From assembly GCF_900114995.1 (NCBI RefSeq), contig NZ_FOUX01000003.1, forward strand, positions 992,001 to 1,056,000: 64,000 nt of DNA. Reading direction: 5' to 3'. Below the pieces are notes generated by a model. The model was not told where the DNA came from. It worked only from the letters and a program-made list of their open reading frames with translations, and made no database searches. The stretch is from Chitinophaga sp. YR627. Lineage in GTDB: Bacteria > Bacteroidota > Bacteroidia > Chitinophagales > Chitinophagaceae. Each line of letters starts with the position of its first letter. The first letter of the stretch is position 1. The position numbers were made by a program, and so were the translations under genes. Shown here one piece after another: positions 60,788 to 64,000 of this stretch.

Positions 60788-62350
60788 TCAGAACCAGCTA
60801 CTACTTTTTTTGCTGCTTTTGCCACCAAGACCAAGAGCGCCCAGCAGACTGCGGGTGATGATATTGGCGGCAGTACGTCCTACCTGTCTGGCAGCAGAGC
60901 TGGTCAGTACAGTTTCCAATACACTTTTTTCTTCTTTCTGTTTGCCTCCCTTTGCAGCAGGCTTTTCCTGCTTTTCTTCTGCCGTTTTTTCGGCTGCTTC
61001 CTGTAGTTTGGCAGTTAGTATCTCGTACGCACTTTCATTGTCTATTTCGCGGTTATATTTCTTCACCAGCTTAGATGCAGTTACCAATGTATCCGCCTCG
61101 GCGTCGGTCAGCACGTCCATACGGGAGCGCGGAGATACCAGCATCGTCGCGGCAAGTGGTGTAGGCTGCCCTTTTTCATTCAGACAGGTAAAGAGGGCTT
61201 CCCCTATACCGATCTGCGTCAGCAGGTCATCCGTTTTATAGAATTCAGAGAGTGGGTAGTTTTCAGCTGTCTGTTTAATCGCCTTTCTGTCATTCGCAGT
61301 AAACGCGCGCAGCGCATGTTGTACTTTCATACCCAGTTGTCCCAGTACGGAAGGAGGTACATCCATAGGGTTCTGTGTACAGAAGAATATACCTACGCCT
61401 TTGGAGCGGATCAGTTTAATGATGGTTTCGATCTGTTGAAGAAGAGCGGTACTGGCTTCCTGGAAGATCAGGTGTGCTTCATCGATGAACATCACCAGCT
61501 TAGGTTTCTCCAGATCGCCTTCTTCCGGCAGGGTCGCATAAAGTTCGGCCAGCAGACTTAACATGAAGGTAGAGAAGAGCTTTGGACGGTCCTGGATATC
61601 GGCTACTCTCACGATGGAGATCACTCCACGGCCATCATCACTGATATGCATCAGGTCGTCCACTTCAAAGGAGGCTTCTCCAAAGAAACGATCAGCACCC
61701 TGCTGTTCCAGTCCGATCACCTTACGGAGAATGGTGCCGGCAGAAGTGGTGGATATTTTACCATAGTCTTTCTCCATTTCTGCTTTACCCTCATCACTGA
61801 CATACTGCAATACTTTTTTGAAGTCTTTCAGGTCAAGCAGGGGGAGTTTGGTATCATCGCAATACTTGAAGATCATGGAGACCAGACCTTCCTGCGTATC
61901 GTTCAGTTCGAGGATCTTGGAGAGTAATACGGGGCCGAATTCACTTACGGTCGCACGCAGGCGGGCGCCTTTTTCATCACTGAGGGAGAGCAGTTCCACG
62001 GGGTAGGCAGAAGGAGACCAGCTACCGCCTATTTTCTGGTAACGCTCTTCAATTTTTGCATTGCTGGTGCCGGCGGCAGCTACACCACTCAGGTCACCTT
62101 TGATGTCCATCAGCAGGACAGGAACGCTTGCGTCACTAAGGGCCTCGGCTATGACCTGCAGGGTTTTTGTTTTACCGGTACCAGTGGCGCCGGCAATAAG
62201 ACCGTGTCTGTTGAGTGTTTTCAGGGGTATGAATACATCTGCGCCAGTTACCACTTCGCCATCCAGTATGGCGCATCCAAGCTTAACGTGTTCACCCTTA
62301 AAGGAATAACCATTGCGGATATATTCCAGAAATGCTTCTTTCGTTGCCAT
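60788..62350 (-). CDS. DUF853 / HerA-like ATPase
   Basis: 520 residues from ATG 62350 (MATKEAFLEYIRNGYSFKG); an ATG three codons earlier also exists. Walker A GLIAGATGTGKTKTLQ, MDIKGDLSG, Walker B LVMFIDEAHLIFQ, then FCTQNPMDVPPSVLGQLG, all typical of the DUF853 (YjgR-type) relatives of HerA/FtsK ATPases. The C-terminus is charged, low complexity (AEKTAEEKQEKPAAKGG) and ends in an Arg/Gly/Ser-rich tail. Function is not firmly known; DNA translocation is assumed for the family. Confidence 0.88.
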   Translation of the reverse strand: MATKEAFLEYIRNGYSFKGEHVKLGCAILDGEVVTGADVFIPLKTLNRHGLIAGATGTGKTKTLQVIAEALSDASVPVLLMDIKGDLSGVAAAGTSNAKIEERYQKIGGSWSPSAYPVELLSLSDEKGARLRATVSEFGPVLLSKILELNDTQEGLVSMIFKYCDDTKLPLLDLKDFKKVLQYVSDEGKAEMEKDYGKISTTSAGTILRKVIGLEQQGADRFFGEASFEVDDLMHISDDGRGVISIVRVADIQDRPKLFSTFMLSLLAELYATLPEEGDLEKPKLVMFIDEAHLIFQEASTALLQQIETIIKLIRSKGVGIFFCTQNPMDVPPSVLGQLGMKVQHALRAFTANDRKAIKQTAENYPLSEFYKTDDLLTQIGIGEALFTCLNEKGQPTPLAATMLVSPRSRMDVLTDAEADTLVTASKLVKKYNREIDNESAYEILTAKLQEAAEKTAEEKQEKPAAKGGKQKEEKSVLETVLTSSAARQVGRTAANIITRSLLGALGLGGKSSKKSSSWF

Positions 62351-62407
62351 GGTGTGCAAATTTTTACTGAAGATAAAGAAAAGCGATTTCGGACAATAGG
62401 GCTACAC

Positions 62408-62473
62408 AAAAAAATTACGAATGCCTGGTGAGACAAAGTTTACACTTTGTCCGCACCTGACATTCGTAATAGC
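62408..62473 (-). terminator. Terminator-like nested hairpin after the GroES-like gene
   Basis: Outer arms attacgaatg / cattcgtaat (62414-62423, 62461-62470) and inner arms gacaaagt / actttgtc are separated by mismatched middles; on the minus strand a T-run follows. Confidence 0.75.
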
Positions 62474-62492
62474 TAACGGTGTTTAATTCCCG

Positions 62493-62873
62493 TTACAGAT
62501 CTTCTTCGCGTTCCAGCAGCAGAATAGCGCCCTGTGGAACGATATAGTATTTTTCGCCCTGGTAAGATACCTCGGTAGAACCACTTAACAGGAAGATGGC
62601 GAGGTCGCCTTCTTTTGCCTGTAGCGGAATATATTTCACTTTCTCTTCTTCCGGTTTCCACGCTTCATCTTCTTCAGAAGGAAGTGGTAGCGCATATCCG
62701 GGACCTGTTTTGATCACATATCCCTGTTGTACCTTTTCCTTTTCCTGCATACCTGGAGGAAGGTATAAGCCGCTGTCAGTGCGTTCATTCTGAGTGGTCA
62801 GTTTGATCAGCACCCGGTCTCCTACAACAATTAGCTTCTTCAATTTATTGTCTTGCGTCAAATGTATAGCCAT
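62493..62873 (-). CDS. GroES-like (Cpn10 family) protein, stand-alone
   Basis: 126 residues from ATG 62873 (MAIHLTQDNKLKKLIVVGDRVLIKL); longer than GroES (about 97) by an N-terminal 13 residues and a central acidic insert. Chaperonin-10 features: VGDRVLIKLTTQNERTDSGLYLP, a mobile-loop region MQEKEKVQQGYVI, and a C-terminal GEKYYIVPQGAILL. No groEL is near. Its role as a true co-chaperone is uncertain since it lacks the hydrophobic IVL tripeptide of the GroES loop. Own terminator follows. Confidence 0.85.
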   Translation of the reverse strand: MAIHLTQDNKLKKLIVVGDRVLIKLTTQNERTDSGLYLPPGMQEKEKVQQGYVIKTGPGYALPLPSEEDEAWKPEEEKVKYIPLQAKEGDLAIFLLSGSTEVSYQGEKYYIVPQGAILLLEREEDL

Positions 62874-62945
62874 GATAATATAACCTCCGGTAATGGTATT
62901 GCAAAATGTGTGCAGCAGGGACACATGGTGCCAATATGGCACTAC

Positions 62946-63785
62946 TTATACATCAGATAGTCTGAATGTATCTGCTACACGGATGCCTTTGTCGGTCATC
63001 TGCACAGTGCAACACTCTGTTACAGGATCGTGTTCAAAAAACAGAATATATTTATTCTCGACGGCCTCCTGGAGGAAATTTTTTTTCTCCTGAAGGGTTG
63101 TCATCGGGAACATATCGTAAGACATGATATAAGGGATGGGAATATGTCCTTTGCTGGGTAACAGATCGGCCATATACAGGATCGTTTTATCCTTGTACTG
63201 AATCTGTGGCAGCATCATGGAATCAGTATGACCATGTACAAAACGGACATTAAAATCATTGCTGAAAGGAATGCCTTCTTCTCTGGGAATAAATTTCAGC
63301 TGACCACTTTCCTGGATAGGGAGGATGTTCTCCTTCAGGAAAGAGGCTTTTTCACGTTCATTTGGTTTGGTCGCCCATTGCCAGTGTTCCTCATTGCTCC
63401 AGTAGGCTGCATTTTTAAATGCAGGTACCAGTTGATCACCCTGTCTTTCTATACAACCTCCGCAATGATCAAAATGCAGATGTGTCAGAAATACGTCTGT
63501 AATGTCATTGCGGCTGAAACCATGTTTTGCCAGTGAACTGTCGATCGAGTCGTTACCATGCAGGTAATAGTGGCTGAAGAACTTCTCATCCTGTTTATTA
63601 CCGATACCGGTGTCTATCAGGATCAGGCGGTCGCCGTCCTCAATAAGCAGACTACGCATGGCCCAGGAGCACATATTGTTTTCATCCGCCGGATTCAGCT
63701 TATTCCAGATACTTTTAGGCACAACGCCAAACATAGCGCCACCATCCAGTTTAAAATTGCCTGTCTCTATTGTATATAACTTCAT
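62946..63785 (-). CDS. MBL-fold metallo-hydrolase
   Basis: 279 residues. The metal-binding core is VFLTHLHFDHCGG (H-x-H-x-D-H), with FVHGHTDSM for the next His and ILYMADLLPS for the bridging Asp, and FFEHDP for the last His. Members hydrolyse lactones, thioesters or phosphoesters; the N-acyl-homoserine-lactone type is a possible relative but substrate is not deducible. No signal peptide. It follows the partial MFS gene on the same strand. Confidence 0.9.
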   Translation of the reverse strand: MKLYTIETGNFKLDGGAMFGVVPKSIWNKLNPADENNMCSWAMRSLLIEDGDRLILIDTGIGNKQDEKFFSHYYLHGNDSIDSSLAKHGFSRNDITDVFLTHLHFDHCGGCIERQGDQLVPAFKNAAYWSNEEHWQWATKPNEREKASFLKENILPIQESGQLKFIPREEGIPFSNDFNVRFVHGHTDSMMLPQIQYKDKTILYMADLLPSKGHIPIPYIMSYDMFPMTTLQEKKNFLQEAVENKYILFFEHDPVTECCTVQMTDKGIRVADTFRLSDV

Positions 63786-63823
63786 GGTGTTGTCAGTTGA
63801 TTGCCTGCTGAAGTTCGTGAATT

Positions 63824-64000
63824 TCAGCTTTTTGCAGCAAGGCTTTTTTGTTTTTTCTGTGCTGAAAACAGCCAGATCAATCCGATCACAAAGAAAACGA
63901 TGAGTGCCAGTACGGAGTTACGCATACTGCCGGTCAGTTCGTGGATGTAACCAAAGGTGGTCAGGCCGACAGTAATGGATAATTTCTCCACTACGTCATA
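63824..64000 (-). CDS. C-terminal end of an MFS transporter (UMF1-like), partial
   Basis: 58 codons plus stop, continuing beyond the window edge at 64000. The visible part reads YDVVEKLSITVGLTTFGYIH, ELTGSMRNSVLALIVFFVIG, a last helix and a Lys/Gln tail. The YDVxEK...TGSMRNSVLAL pattern is that of UMF1-type major facilitator proteins in this phylum. Substrate unknown. The stop is 38 bases ahead of the MBL gene start, so the two are probably cotranscribed. Confidence 0.75.
   Translation of the reverse strand, partial: YDVVEKLSITVGLTTFGYIHELTGSMRNSVLALIVFFVIGLIWLFSAQKKQKSLAAKS

Overview
The window reads as chromosome of a Bacteroidota member, most likely Chitinophagaceae close to Chitinophaga. 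Reasons seen here: many genes are preceded by the Bacteroidota -7 element TAnnTTTG rather than a sigma70 -10 box; there are TonB-dependent receptors with an N-terminal carboxypeptidase-regulatory-like domain, a DUF3098 protein and other families typical of the phylum; starts are often ATG, GTG or TTG without a strong Shine-Dalgarno. I saw no rRNA, tRNA, CRISPR array, insertion sequence or prophage, and no stretch above about 300 bases lacks a gene.

Layout. 1-4131: a polysaccharide O-acylation cassette (two SGNH-hydrolase-like exported proteins and an AlgI-like MBOAT). 4287-7488: a phosphate-type porin facing a PhoR/PhoB-like two-component system. 7660-12571: DUF1003 protein, a large exported protein with a possible clan-CD cysteine-peptidase C-terminus, and an MsbA-like ABC exporter. 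12860-17262: ATP synthase genes atpB-E-F-H-A, ending at a terminator with no atpG, atpD or atpC. 17447-25384: TonB receptor with a TPR-like periplasmic protein, LCM-type methyltransferase, pdxA, rsmA, a D-2-hydroxyacid dehydrogenase, greA, HIT protein. 25362-32244: three OmpR-type response regulators, ruvC, a flippase-like membrane protein, a DUF3108 protein, a histidine kinase and a UspA-like protein behind a striking 11-bp-period repeat array. 32265-49000: housekeeping genes (bestrophin-like, ruvB, peptidases, leuS, ftsX, uppP, ald, tsaE, copA, recQ). 49052-50668: a Gfo/Idh/MocA oxidoreductase and a DUF1573 protein. 60788-64000: DUF853 ATPase, stand-alone GroES-like protein, MBL hydrolase and the end of an MFS transporter, all on the minus strand.

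The most interesting region is 50773-60742, all on the plus strand. It looks like a biosynthetic cluster for a ribosomally made, modified peptide (RiPP). A 56-residue precursor (55954-56124), too small for ordinary gene calling, has a helical leader ending in IVGG and a 15-residue core, TLASCHTTLETASAL. It is followed by a terminator/attenuator hairpin, a CmoA-like methyltransferase, an N2227 (carnosine N-methyltransferase)-like enzyme with a zinc-ribbon N-terminus and a PqqD-like (RRE) C-terminus, a C39-peptidase ABC exporter able to cut after GG, and a 55-residue single-TM protein resembling only the N-terminal anchor of an HlyD adaptor. Upstream lie a protein resembling the HExxH-type peptide-modification family but with HQWSH in place of HExxH, a TonB-type outer-membrane protein, and perhaps an aldo/keto reductase. 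Since carnosine N-methyltransferase acts on a histidine imidazole and the core has a single His next to its single Cys, a specific testable prediction is histidine N-methylation of the core, possibly with beta-hydroxylation. Product and function are unknown; the assignment rests on family recognition by eye, not on searches.
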